From contig NZ_KE384490.1 in the NCBI RefSeq assembly GCF_000426045.1, positions 539,046 through 603,045 of the forward strand: 64,000 nt of DNA. The letters run 5' to 3'. The notes under the pieces are model-generated. The model did not search any database. It was given only the letters and a program-made list of their open reading frames with translations, and was not told the DNA's origin. The DNA comes from Marmoricola sp. URHB0036. Lineage in GTDB: Bacteria; Actinomycetota; Actinomycetes; Propionibacteriales; Nocardioidaceae. Made by a program: the position numbers and the translations under genes. Below are positions 50,447 to 63,858 of this stretch, in pieces; the first letter of the stretch is position 1, and every line of letters starts with the position of its first letter.

Positions 50447-51276
50447 GCCTCCCATCCAACCATCGGCTCCTCCTCGAGGTGAGGCCCGTCGAGGTCGTCC
50501 AGCCGGGCCTCGGCGCCGCACAGCACCAGGGCTCCGGCCGTGCTCAGGGCGAAGCCGATGACCGCGACCGGCCACCACCCCGACCGCACGCGGTCGTCGA
50601 AGACGGCGATGCCGATGACGGCCGGGATCAGCGTCTCCAGCAGGATCAGCGGTGCGTTCACGGCCGTCACCGCCGCGCGGCGCAGGGCCAGCGAGCACAG
50701 CCAGAACCCGAGCAGTCCGTAGGAGACGACCGTGAGGGCCGGGACGATGGTCTCCGCGTTGAGATGGGGGTCGACCAGGGCTCGGGTCGAGATGGGGGAT
50801 CCGCCGTACGCGATGCCGGCGAGCGCCCCCAGGACGACCCCGCTGGCCGGGGCGTCCCAGCGCGCAGCGAGCAGGCCGAGCACCAGGGTCACGGCTGACC
50901 CGAGGTAGAGCATCAGGGTGCGCTCGGTCTCGAAGTGGGTGCTGCCGACCGGGCCGGAAGCCAGCACCACGAGCACCAGCCCGACCACCATCGTGGCGAT
51001 GGCCATCCAGTGCCGGAGGGCGAGCGGCTCCCCGACGACGGTCGCGGCGAGGATGGCCGTGACGACCAGCGAGAGCGCGATCCCGACCTGGGCGACGTAC
51101 AGCGGCACGTAGGCGATCGCGATGAGGTGCAGCCCCCAGCCGAGCAGGTAGGTGATCCCGACCCCGACCATCAACCAGGAGAACAGGCCGTAACGTCGGG
51201 CGGCGATTGCCTGCACCACGCCGGCGACTCCGAACAGCACGGCCGCCAGCAGCGCCGCACCGAGTCCGATGACCAT
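50443..51276 (-). CDS. EamA/DMT-family permease
   Basis: A 277-residue drug/metabolite-type transporter with two internal halves of about five helices each (IGLGAALLAAVLFGVAGVVQ at the start, IALSLVVTAILAATVVGEPLALRHW, and later VNAPLILLETLIPAVIGIAVF). The family exports metabolites or amino acids. It is the first gene of the EamA-GNAT-azlC-azlD operon, divergent from thyA. The longer open frame upstream is antisense to thyA. Confidence 0.82.
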   Translation of the reverse strand: MVIGLGAALLAAVLFGVAGVVQAIAARRYGLFSWLMVGVGITYLLGWGLHLIAIAYVPLYVAQVGIALSLVVTAILAATVVGEPLALRHWMAIATMVVGLVLVVLASGPVGSTHFETERTLMLYLGSAVTLVLGLLAARWDAPASGVVLGALAGIAYGGSPISTRALVDPHLNAETIVPALTVVSYGLLGFWLCSLALRRAAVTAVNAPLILLETLIPAVIGIAVFDDRVRSGWWPVAVIGFALSTAGALVLCGAEARLDDLDGPHLEEEPMVGWEA

Positions 51277-51297
51277 GAGTCCCAGCCTTCCACGGGA

Positions 51298-51303
51298 TAA
51301 GTT
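51298..51303 (+). promoter_or_regulatory. -10 hexamer TAAGTT, leaderless type, for thyA
   Basis: TAAGTT ends 6 nt before the ATG at 51310. Confidence 0.5.
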
Positions 51304-51309
51304 GACTGC

Positions 51310-52116
51310 ATGCAGGCGTACCTCGACCTCCTCCGCCGGATCCTCGACGAGGGCGTCGAGAAGTCCGACCGCACCGGGACCGGGACCCGCAGCGTCTTCG
51401 GCCACCAGATGCGATTCGACCTGTCGGCCGGCTTCCCGCTGGTGACCACCAAGAAGGTGCACACCCGGTCGGTGTTCGGTGAGCTGTTGTGGTTCATGCG
51501 CGGCGACACCAACGTCAAGTGGCTCCAGGACCGCGGCATCTCCATCTGGGACGAGTGGGCCGACGCCAACGGCGACCTGGGCCCGATCTACGGCTACCAG
51601 TGGCGCTCGTGGCCCACCCCCGATGGCCGGCACATCGACCAGCTGGCCCAGGTGGTCGAGCAGATCCGCACCAACCCCGACTCGCGGCGCCACATCGTCT
51701 CGGCGTGGAACGTTGCCGACGTACCCGACATGGCGCTTGCGCCCTGCCACACGATGTTCCAGTTCTACGTCGCGCCGTCGGAGTCCGGAGGGAAGCTCAG
51801 CTGCCAGCTCTACCAGCGCTCGGCCGACGTGTTCCTCGGCGTGCCGTTCAACATCGCGTCGTACGCCCTGCTGACGCACATGATCGCCCAGGTCACCGGC
51901 CTCGAGGTCGGCGACTTCGTGCACACGCTCGGCGACGCGCACCTCTACCTCAACCACCTCGAGCAGGCCGAGCTCCAGCTGACCCGCGAGCCGCGGCCGC
52001 TGCCCACGCTGCACCTCGACCCGTCGGTGACCACGATCGACGGCTTCGACCTCGAGCACATCACCGTCGAGGGCTACGACCCGCACCCGGGGATCAAGGC
52101 GCCCATCTCCGTATGA
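51310..52116 (+). CDS. thyA: Thymidylate synthase (folate-dependent, ThyA)
   Basis: Methylates dUMP to dTMP with 5,10-methylene-THF, leaving dihydrofolate. The 268-residue enzyme has the catalytic Cys146 in [37 protein letters not shown] and [17 protein letters not shown]. It overlaps folA by ATGA, so the enzyme that regenerates tetrahydrofolate is made with it. Confidence 0.97.
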   Translation: MQAYLDLLRRILDEGVEKSDRTGTGTRSVFGHQMRFDLSAGFPLVTTKKVHTRSVFGELLWFMRGDTNVKWLQDRGISIWDEWADANGDLGPIYGYQWRSWPTPDGRHIDQLAQVVEQIRTNPDSRRHIVSAWNVADVPDMALAPCHTMFQFYVAPSESGGKLSCQLYQRSADVFLGVPFNIASYALLTHMIAQVTGLEVGDFVHTLGDAHLYLNHLEQAELQLTREPRPLPTLHLDPSVTTIDGFDLEHITVEGYDPHPGIKAPISV

Positions 52117-52622
52117 CGCAGGTGGTCCCCCAGGTGGTCCCCCAGATCGTCTTGGTCGCGGCTCGCGCGACCAACGGGGTGATCGGGCTGCACGGCGACA
52201 TTCCGTGGAAGATCCCGGCCGACTTCGCGCACTTCAAGCGGATCACCGTGGGGCACCCGCTCGTCCTCGGCCGTACGACGTTCGAGGGCATCGGCAGACC
52301 GCTGCCGGACCGCCAGAGCATCGTCGTCACCCGCGACCCCGACTGGGCCTACGAGGGGGTGCTGGTCGCGCGATCGGTCGAGGAAGCCGTCGCTATCGGT
52401 GCCGGGCTCGACCCACTGGTCAACGTCGGCGGGGGAGCGCAGGTCTACCGCGACGCCATCGACCTCGCGACCCACCAGGTCCTCACCGAGGTGCATGCCT
52501 CGCCCGACGGCGACACCTACTACCCGTCGTTCGACGAGGACGACTGGCGCGAGACCCAGCGCGAGCACCACCTGGACCACGACCCGGCGTACGAGATCCG
52601 CTGGCTCGAACGGCTCCCTTAG
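52113..52622 (+). CDS. folA: Dihydrofolate reductase
   Basis: Reduces dihydrofolate to tetrahydrofolate with NADPH. The 169-residue protein has [20 protein letters not shown] (the Asp is the catalytic acid), [23 protein letters not shown] and [13 protein letters not shown]. The first codons contain a 12-bp tandem duplication (52119-52142) giving [11 protein letters not shown], which lengthens the N-terminus by four residues. It is coupled to thyA by ATGA. Confidence 0.95.
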   Translation: MTQVVPQVVPQIVLVAARATNGVIGLHGDIPWKIPADFAHFKRITVGHPLVLGRTTFEGIGRPLPDRQSIVVTRDPDWAYEGVLVARSVEEAVAIGAGLDPLVNVGGGAQVYRDAIDLATHQVLTEVHASPDGDTYYPSFDEDDWRETQREHHLDHDPAYEIRWLERLP

Positions 52623-52625
52623 GTT
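52620..52625 (+). promoter_or_regulatory. -10 hexamer TAGGTT, leaderless type, for the LLM oxidoreductase
   Basis: TAGGTT ends 7 nt before the ATG at 52633. Its first three bases are the folA stop codon. Confidence 0.5.
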
Positions 52626-52632
52626 GAGCGAC

Positions 52633-53559
52633 ATGGAACTGCGCGTCTTCACCGAGCCCCAGCAGGGGGCCACCTACGACAAGCTGCTGCGGATCGCCCA
52701 GGTCGCCGAGGACCTCCGCTTCGGGGCGTTCTTCCGCTCCGACCACTACCTCGCGATGGGCACCGATGGTCTGCCGGGACCCACCGACGCGTGGACCACC
52801 CTCGCGGGGATCGCCCGCGAGACCAGCACCATCCGGCTGGGCACGCTGATGACCTCGGCCACCTTCCGGCACCCCGGGCCGCTGGCGATCCAGGTGGCGC
52901 AGGTCGACCAGATGAGCGGTGGACGCGTCGAGCTCGGCATCGGTGCCGGCTGGTACGAGCAGGAGCACACCGCCTACGGCATCCCGTTCCCGGGCACCCC
53001 GGAGCGCTTCGACGTGCTCGAGGAGCAGCTCGCCGTCATCACCGGGCTCTGGCAGACGGCTCCCGGCGACAGCTTCTCCCACGCCGGGGAGCACTACACG
53101 ATCACCGACTCGCCGGCCCTGCCCAAGCCGGTGCAGCAACCGCGCCCGCCGGTCCTGATCGGCGGCACGGGCAAGCGTCGTACACCCACTCTTGCCGCGC
53201 GCTACGCCGACGAGTTCAACCTGCCGTTCGTCGACCTCGAGGTCACCTCCACCCAGTTCGGGCGGGTGCGCCGGGCCTGCGAGGAGATCGGCCGCGACCC
53301 CGACGACCTCGGCTACTCCAACGCGCTGGTGCTGTGCTGCGGCGCCACCGAGGCCGACGTACGCCGCCGCGCCGACGCCATCGGCCGGGACCTCGACGAC
53401 CTGCGCGCCACCGGTCTGGCCGGGACGCCGGCCGAGCTGGTCGACCGGATCGGTCAGTACGCCGAGCTCGGCGCCGAGCGGATGTACCTCCAGACCCTCG
53501 ACCTCGATGACCTCGACCACCTCGAGCTGGTCGCGAGTGAGGTCATGCCGCAGGTCTGA
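52633..53559 (+). CDS. LLM-class F420-dependent oxidoreductase
   Basis: A 308-residue luciferase-like monooxygenase/F420 oxidoreductase TIM barrel: GAFFRSDHYLAMG, IRLGTLMTSATFRHPG, and GGRVELGIGAGWYEQEH, then PPVLIGGTGKRRTP. In actinobacteria most enzymes with these blocks use F420, so an F420 cofactor is likely. The substrate is unknown. It follows folA but has its own -10. Confidence 0.85.
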   Translation: MELRVFTEPQQGATYDKLLRIAQVAEDLRFGAFFRSDHYLAMGTDGLPGPTDAWTTLAGIARETSTIRLGTLMTSATFRHPGPLAIQVAQVDQMSGGRVELGIGAGWYEQEHTAYGIPFPGTPERFDVLEEQLAVITGLWQTAPGDSFSHAGEHYTITDSPALPKPVQQPRPPVLIGGTGKRRTPTLAARYADEFNLPFVDLEVTSTQFGRVRRACEEIGRDPDDLGYSNALVLCCGATEADVRRRADAIGRDLDDLRATGLAGTPAELVDRIGQYAELGAERMYLQTLDLDDLDHLELVASEVMPQV

Positions 53560-53606
53560 GCTGGGGGGCGGTGCTCGCCGAGGGTGCCGCGCGACGGCCG
53601 GCGCAG

Positions 53607-54218
53607 CTAACCGAGCGGGCGACCGTCGGCGTCGGGGAGCTTGCGGAGCAGGATCAGGATGAAGTCGATCAGGTGCCAGATGCCGCAGCCGCCGAGGGTG
53701 ATCAGCTTGAGGATGCCCAGGCCGGTGTAGCCGAGGTAGAAGCGGTCGATGCCGAGGCCTCCGAGGAAGCCGGAGAGCAGCACCGTGACCAGCCACTCGC
53801 GGTGCGAGAACAGGCCGGGAAGCTGCTTGGCCTGGAACCAGCCCCCACCTGCCTGGTCACGCAGACTGGCGTCGCCCTTGAGCTGGCCGGTCAGCGCCAT
53901 CTGGCGCAGCTGCTCGAAGCCGTAGGGGCCGTACTCCTGCCCGAGGTGGGCGAGCATGAACGCGCCGGTGACCTGGGGGACGGCGGCGTACTGCGGCTGG
54001 CCGTACCCCTGTTGCTGGCCGTACTGCTGCTGCCCGTACTCCTGCCCGTACTCCTGCCCGTACTGCTGGCCGTACTGCTGGCCGTACTGCGGCCCGTACG
54101 ACGCGTCCGGCGCCTGGCCCTCGGGCGGTCCCGGAGGTGAGCCCGCAGGCGGGACCGAGGGCTGGTCCTGTGGCTGCTCCGGCGGCTGGGTGGGATCCGG
54201 CTGCTGGCTGTCACTCAT
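53607..54218 (-). CDS. GYF_2/TM2 membrane protein with Tyr-Gly-Gln-rich N-terminus
   Basis: A 203-residue protein. Residues ~1-45 are Pro/Gln-rich. Residues ~45-78 repeat YGQQ/YGQE units ([19 protein letters not shown]) in a prion-like low-complexity stretch. Residues ~90-135 are a GYF_2-type domain ([30 protein letters not shown]). Residues ~140-190 are a TM2 hairpin ([19 protein letters not shown], then LIDFILILL). The role is unknown. The N-terminal low-complexity part probably faces the cytoplasm. TATATT on the minus strand (54226-54231) ends 7 nt before its ATG. Confidence 0.82.
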   Translation of the reverse strand: MSDSQQPDPTQPPEQPQDQPSVPPAGSPPGPPEGQAPDASYGPQYGQQYGQQYGQEYGQEYGQQQYGQQQGYGQPQYAAVPQVTGAFMLAHLGQEYGPYGFEQLRQMALTGQLKGDASLRDQAGGGWFQAKQLPGLFSHREWLVTVLLSGFLGGLGIDRFYLGYTGLGILKLITLGGCGIWHLIDFILILLRKLPDADGRPLG

Positions 54219-54225
54219 GCCGACG

Positions 54226-54289
54226 AATATAGGCGCACCGGTCCGGGGAGGCCTCCGTCCCCGCGCCGGAGCCGCGCGATGGATAACCT
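54226..54289. promoter_or_regulatory. Divergent leaderless-type promoters between the TM2 gene and dapA
   Basis: TATATT on the minus strand (54226-54231) ends 7 nt before the TM2 gene ATG at 54218. TAACCT on the plus strand (54284-54289) ends 7 nt before the dapA ATG at 54297. The TAACCT spacing favours 54297 over an in-frame ATG at 54279 for dapA. Confidence 0.55.
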
Positions 54290-54296
54290 AGACGGC

Positions 54297-55186
54297 ATGA
54301 GCCTGCCTGCTGCGCCCTTCGGCCGGATGCTGACCGCGATGGTCACGCCGTTCACCGCCGACGGACGTGTCGATCTCGAGGGCGTCGCCCGAGTGGCCGC
54401 GCACCTCGTCGAGCACGGCAACGACGGTGTCGTGGTCAGCGGTACCACCGGTGAGTCGCCGACCACCACGGTGCCCGAGGACGCCGAGATCCTGCGTGCG
54501 GTCAAGGACGCCGTCGGCGACCGGGCGACGGTGATCGCGGGAGTCGGCACCAACGCCACCGCCCACTCCGTCGAGCTCGCCCTGCAGGCCGAGAAGGTGG
54601 GCGTCGACGCAGTCCTCGTCGTCACGCCGTACTACAACAAGCCCGGTCCGGCCGGCAGCCTGCACCACTTCACCGAGGTCGCCCGTGCCACCGACCTGCC
54701 GGTCATGCTCTACGACGTCCCCGGCCGCACCGGCCAGGCGATCGCGCCGGAGACCTACGAGGCCGCCGCGCGGCTGGACACGGTGTCCAGCGTCAAGCAC
54801 GCCACCGGCAACCCTCTCGACACGATCGCGTTGCGCGAGCTCGGCTACGACGTCTACTCGGGCGACGACGCGCTTCTACTCGGCTACCTCGCCCACGGCG
54901 GGTGCGGGATCATCTCCGTCGTCGGCCACGCGGCCGGCGTCCAGCTCCGGGAGGTGATCGAGCGGTTCGACGCCGACGACCCCGCGGGGGCGCTGGCCAC
55001 GTTCACCCGGCTCGTCCCGCTGATCGATGCCGTGATGGGGGTGCCCAACTACGGCGCCACCACGGCCAAGGGGGCGCTCGAGCTGCTCGGCGTGCTCGAG
55101 GACCGACACGTCCGCGGGCCGCTGGTGCCGCTCGACGAGGACGAGATGGCCCGGCTCCGCGCCGCTCTCGAAGAAGCCGGCGTCCT

Positions 55187-55190
<4 letters not shown>
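54297..55190 (+). CDS. dapA: 4-hydroxy-tetrahydrodipicolinate synthase
   Basis: Condenses pyruvate with aspartate semialdehyde, the first committed step to lysine and diaminopimelate. The 297-residue TIM barrel has GTTGESPTTT, TPYYNKPGPAG with its Tyr, the Schiff-base lysine in SSVKHATGN, and GDDALLLGYLAHGGCGIISV. The RNase J gene starts within its stop (GTGA). The dapA-rnj pair is usual in actinobacteria. Confidence 0.96.
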
Positions 55191-56878
<1,688 letters not shown>

Positions 56879-56879
56879 C

Positions 56880-57488
56880 ATGCTCGACGACCAGCCGATC
56901 AGCTACGAGCAGTGGGGCGTCGACTTCTTCCGGGAGGCCATCAGCGAGGAACGCGTCCTGGGCGCGGTGAACACGATCACCGGTCAGCCCGTGGAGCTCG
57001 GTCCGATCGGTGCCGGACCTGGCAAGATCGCGAAGGTCCGTGCCTATGGCGAGATCGGCGCCGCGAGGTCGTCGAAGGCGGACGGCGACCAGATCGGCTA
57101 CCGACTGGTGCTGCCGGTCGCGCTCACCTTCGAGGTCGACCTCCAGGTCGGGACCGACCGGTTCGAGGCCGACCTGCTGGTGCCCCTGGCACTCACGGCG
57201 CACGCCCGCAGCGGTGTTCGCATCTTCATCGAGGTCCAGCCGCCTCGGCCCGACGACGTCGAGGTGGAGGTCCGGGCCCAGGGCAGGCGCGCCTCGGTCC
57301 TCCAGCGGGTGGCCGGGATCGAGGGCGAGGTACGCCGGATCGTCGCCGAGTACGTGTGGCGTGAGCTGGACAAGCCGCACGTCCTCCAGGCGCGATCGAT
57401 CGACGTCTCGCACGCCATTTCCGAGGTATGGGCATCGATCTCGCCGACCACGGGGCAAGATGGTGGAGCCGATCTCGAGGGGCGCTGA
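56880..57488 (+). CDS. Conserved hypothetical protein downstream of RNase J
   Basis: A 202-residue protein of unknown function. It has an initial ISYEQWGVDFFREAISEERVLGAV, then a beta-rich, Asp/Glu-rich part with ALTFEVDLQVGTDRFEADL and IFIEVQPPRPDDVEVEVRAQ, and a helical end (GIEGEVRRIVAEYVWREL). No membrane helix or metal motif is seen. It starts 2 nt after the rnj stop, so it is very probably co-translated with it. The position next to rnj is found in other actinobacteria as far as I recall. Confidence 0.7.
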   Translation: MLDDQPISYEQWGVDFFREAISEERVLGAVNTITGQPVELGPIGAGPGKIAKVRAYGEIGAARSSKADGDQIGYRLVLPVALTFEVDLQVGTDRFEADLLVPLALTAHARSGVRIFIEVQPPRPDDVEVEVRAQGRRASVLQRVAGIEGEVRRIVAEYVWRELDKPHVLQARSIDVSHAISEVWASISPTTGQDGGADLEGR

Positions 57489-57604
57489 AGCGGTGCTGCG
57501 ACGAAGTGGGCTAATCCACCGACAGAACCGGACGAATCGCCCTAGACTCGACGGCGAGGCCCACTTGGGTCTCGTTAATCGCTCTGTCCTAGGGGCCCCG
57601 CCAG

Positions 57605-59485
57605 ATGCAGCTGACCGACTCTCCTCGCGCTGAGGGGATCCGCCGACTCTACGAGCTGATGCTTCGCGTCAACTCGTCGACGGACTTGTCCGAGGTCCTG
57701 GACGAGATCGCTCGGGGCGTCGTCGAGGTGCTCGGCTACGGAATCGCCGCCATCGCGCGGCTCGAGGGCGAGACCTTCGTGATGACGACGGTGGCCGGTC
57801 CCGAGGAGGTCCGCGAGCAGATCATCGGGCGTCGTACGCCGGTGGCCTCGATCTTCAACGAGTTCGCCCAGGCCGACGAGTGGGGCGTGCTCCGCTTCGT
57901 CCCGCACGACCGGATGCCCGACGCGCTCGAGGAGTCCGCGTGGGTCCCCGACTTCGAGCCCGGCAGCGGTCCTGACTCCTGGCACCCGCTCGACGCGCTC
58001 TACGCGCCCCTCTACTCCGCCACCGGGCAGCTGCTCGGCAACATGTCGGTCGACCTGCCGCCGGGCAACCGGATCCCCAACCGCGAGGAGCGCGAGCTCC
58101 TCGAGATGTTCGTGGTGCAGGCCGGTCTGGCGATGTACAACGCCCAGCAGCGTGAGCGCCTCGGCGACCAGGTCCGGATGGGCGAGATGCTGCGGTCGGT
58201 GAGCTCCGCCGGGCAGCTGGCCGAGCTCGACCTCTCCCTGCGCGAGGCCGCCCAGGCCATCGCCAAGGGCCTCGGCACCGAGCACATGTGGATCCGCTGC
58301 TTCCCGTCCGGCGACGTCGGCCAGGTGGAGCAGTCGGCGGCGTACCCGCCCGACGACCGCGAGTCCAGCCGTGAGCTGGTGCAGGTCAAGAGCCTGCTCG
58401 CCCAGCGTGCCCAGGAGGTCGGGCGCCCGGTCGTCATCAACCACGCCGACGCCTACGACCTCGACCAGGGGCTCAACGACCTCCAGCGCGAGGTGGTGCG
58501 CGAGCTGGTGCGCGACAACCCGGGCGGAAGCCTGATGTTCGCCCCGGTCGCGGTCGGCCGCGAGCTGCTCGGCTACGTGCTGCTCGTCCGGGACGCGGCC
58601 ACCCGTTCGTGGACGGCCGAGGAGCAGGAAGCCGTGATGGAGGTCGGCCGCACACTGGGCCGGGTCGTCCTGAACGCCCGCCTCTACGAGCGCGAGCGCC
58701 ACCTGGTCGGCGAGCTCCAGGAGCTCGACCGCTACAAGGGCGAGCTGATCGCGACCATCTCCCACGAGCTGAAGACGCCGCTGACCTCGATCATCGGCCA
58801 CATCGAGCTGCTCGAGGACCTCGACACCGGCATCGGCTCGGTCGAGGCGATCTCCCGCAATGCCGAGCGTCTCAACCGGCTGGTGCAGAACCTCCTCAAC
58901 TACTCCCAGATCCAGGACAAGCGCGAGACCGTCCGCCTGCCGGTCGACCTGTGCAAGCTCGCCGAGTCCAGCCTCGACCTGATGACGATGCAGGCCGAGC
59001 AGGGCCGGGTGAAGATGAGCCTCGACATGCCCGACGAGCCGGTGCTGGTGACCGCCGACCCCGACGAGCTCGGCAAGGTCATCGACAACCTGGTCAGCAA
59101 CGCGGTGAAGTACAGCCGCGCCGAGGGCACCGTCCACCTCGAGGTCGGCACCGACGGCAAGCACGCGTGGGTGCTGTGCGAGGACACCGGGCTGGGCATC
59201 TCGGCCGCCGACCAGGTGCACCTGTTCTCGGCCTTCCACCGCTCCAGCAACCCCGAGGCGCTCTCCATCCCCGGCACCGGCCTGGGCCTGGCCATCTCGC
59301 GACGGATCGCCCAGATGCACGGCGGCGAGATCATCGTCGCCTCCGAGCTCGGCGTCGGCAGCACCTTCCGGCTCCGGCTGCCCGTCCGCGACGCCAGCAG
59401 CGAGGTGCCCATCGACAGCATGGTCGCGCTCGAGGACGAGCCGACCGACGAGATCGCCGTACGACGCATCGGGCGCGCCGGCTGA
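57605..59485 (+). CDS. GAF-domain sensor histidine kinase
   Basis: A 626-residue cytoplasmic kinase with no membrane helix. Two GAF-like domains occupy about 20-185 and 205-360. HisKA has the phospho-acceptor His387 in TISHELKTPLTSIIGH. The ATPase domain follows (N-box VIDNLVSNAVKYSRAEG, G1 EDTGLGISAADQ, G2 GTGLGLAISRRI). No response regulator gene is adjacent, so it is an orphan kinase. Upstream (57489-57604) there is no clear leaderless-type -10; CCTAGACTCG near 57542-57551 is a candidate. Confidence 0.9.
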   Translation: MQLTDSPRAEGIRRLYELMLRVNSSTDLSEVLDEIARGVVEVLGYGIAAIARLEGETFVMTTVAGPEEVREQIIGRRTPVASIFNEFAQADEWGVLRFVPHDRMPDALEESAWVPDFEPGSGPDSWHPLDALYAPLYSATGQLLGNMSVDLPPGNRIPNREERELLEMFVVQAGLAMYNAQQRERLGDQVRMGEMLRSVSSAGQLAELDLSLREAAQAIAKGLGTEHMWIRCFPSGDVGQVEQSAAYPPDDRESSRELVQVKSLLAQRAQEVGRPVVINHADAYDLDQGLNDLQREVVRELVRDNPGGSLMFAPVAVGRELLGYVLLVRDAATRSWTAEEQEAVMEVGRTLGRVVLNARLYERERHLVGELQELDRYKGELIATISHELKTPLTSIIGHIELLEDLDTGIGSVEAISRNAERLNRLVQNLLNYSQIQDKRETVRLPVDLCKLAESSLDLMTMQAEQGRVKMSLDMPDEPVLVTADPDELGKVIDNLVSNAVKYSRAEGTVHLEVGTDGKHAWVLCEDTGLGISAADQVHLFSAFHRSSNPEALSIPGTGLGLAISRRIAQMHGGEIIVASELGVGSTFRLRLPVRDASSEVPIDSMVALEDEPTDEIAVRRIGRAG

Positions 59486-59559
59486 GCTGACGCTCCACCG
59501 CCCCAACCACGTGCCTCCTGTGCGGCGTGTGACGCAAGGGGCGGATGTGGTGTTCGGGG

Positions 59560-59565
59560 TAGATT
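59560..59565 (+). promoter_or_regulatory. -10 hexamer TAGATT, leaderless type, for ftsK
   Basis: TAGATT ends 7 nt before the ATG at 59573, giving ftsK a promoter independent of the histidine kinase gene. Confidence 0.55.
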
Positions 59566-59572
59566 CGCCAGC

Positions 59573-62145
<2,573 letters not shown>

Positions 62146-62146
<1 letters not shown>

Positions 62147-63810
62147 TGGGGGACCCCATGGGCGTTTCTGTCCGGCACAACTCGAAGCTCGCCGCCGCGG
62201 TGGCCCTGGCGGCAGCCGTCCTCGCGGTGGTGTGGTTCTCACGCGCGCTGCAGACCGGCTCGGTCGCCGACTGGGCGTGGTGCCTGGTCGTGACCGCCGT
62301 CGGCGTGCTCCAGCTGCTCGTGGTCCGCGACAGCCGGGCACCGCTGATGGTCGCCGACGAGCACGGCGTGCGCGTACGTCGCGGCGTGACGTGGAGCGGA
62401 CTGCCGTGGCAGGACATCGAGAACGTCGAGGTCACCTCGCCGCGTCCGTGGCTGCGCGACGGCCGGATCGTCGTACAGCCACGTGCGGTGGAGGGTCCGC
62501 TCGAGGCGCCGGCCGACCAGGGTGACGACTCCGCGGTCGCGCTGACGGCCGAGAGCTTCGTGGTGCCGCTCGGCCTGACCACTCGCCTGGAGTTCGACGG
62601 GCTGACCGGGGACCTGGTCGCCGACCTCGACGCGCTGGCGAGCGGACGGGTGCCGGTGCTGGTGGTGACCCGGATGGAGCCCGAGAAGCCGGAGAAGGCC
62701 GAGAAGCCCGAGAAGCAGGACAAGCCGGAGCGGCTCTCCCGCAAGGAGCGGGCCGGGCTCAAGGCGGCGCTGGCTGCCGAGTCCGAGGTCGAGGAGCACG
62801 ACGAGCACGAGGAGCACGAGGAGCCGGAGGTGCCCGAGGACGCCACCAAGGCCGAGCCGCGTCCCCTGCACCCGCAGGCGGCGCCGGAGGAGGAGCCGTT
62901 CGACCCGGTCGAGCCGGCCCGCGAGGCTCGCCCAGCTGCACGCAACGAGGTGATCAAGGACTCCGTCCGGATGCTGCCGACCCCGCCGCCGATCCCGGCC
63001 CAGCGCGCCGGCGACGGTCCGGTGGTGGTTGCCCGGGTCGACGACTACGTGCCCGACGAGCCGCGTCCGGCCGACAACGCCGTCATCGGTCCGCTGGTCG
63101 CGGCCGCCCGGCACCGGGCCCGGCTGAGCATCGACACCCTCTCCGAGCGCACGCGGATCCGTCCGCACGTGCTGGAGTGCATCGAGGTCGATGACTTCGC
63201 CGCCTGCGGAGGCGACTTCTACGCGCGTGGCCACCTGCGCACCCTGGCTCGCGTCTTCGGGCTGGACGCCCAGCAGCTGCTCGACCTGTACGACGAGCAC
63301 TACGCGACCGCCGAGATCGAGGCACGCCAGGTCTTCGAGGCCGAGCTGGCCACCGGCATCGGCGGCGGCGTCCGCGCGATCCGCAGCGGCCCCCGCTGGA
63401 GCCTGCTGGCAGCCTGTGTGCTGGCGCTCGCGACGGTGTGGGGCGTGGCCCGGGTCTTCAACGACACCCCGCAGGAGCTGGTCAGCCCGGCTCCCGGCGT
63501 GGTCGACTCCGCGGGCCTGGCGAGCGGCGCCGAGGCCGGCAACTCCCCGAAGATGACGCTGGCACCCCTCGAGGTGAGTGCGTCGGGGGCGAGCCCGCAG
63601 GTCGTCGTACGCGACCGCGACGGCCGGATCCTGTGGGCCGGCAAGCTGGCGGACGGCCAGCACCAGCAGGTCATCGGGCTGGCTCCGTTCGACGTCACCG
63701 CGAGCAACGGCAGCGCGGTCAAGGTGTCCTTCCTGAGCAAGCCGAAGGGCACGGTGGGCGACTCCTCGGCGGCCGCCAGCAAGACCTTCGGGCAGTCCAG
63801 CGGGAAGTAG
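62146..63810 (+). CDS. RodZ-like HTH_25 protein with N-terminal membrane PH-like region
   Basis: A 554-residue protein. Two N-terminal helices (about 14-32 and 42-60) precede a bacterial PH-like beta region (VADEHGVRVRRGVTWSGLPWQDIENVEV). A Lys/Glu then Glu/His-rich linker follows (about 180-285). An HTH_25 domain (VAAARHRARLSIDTLSERT; FYARGHLRTLARVFGLDAQQ) starts near 315, then a membrane helix (LLAACVLALATVWGVARVF) and a DUF4115-type C-terminal domain (VVVRDRDGRILWAGKLADGQ). The second half is RodZ-like, pointing to cell-shape or cytoskeletal functions. The N-terminal half is an addition. GTG at 62143 is an alternative start. Confidence 0.8.
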
Positions 63811-63858
63811 CGCCGTTTTCGTGATGGCCGGGGCCGTCGGTCATACTCGACACGGCTC

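Noticed and set aside
53990-54100. 12-bp repeats considered as a CRISPR or a variable-number intergenic repeat
   Set aside because: They lie inside a coding frame and encode YGQ repeats.
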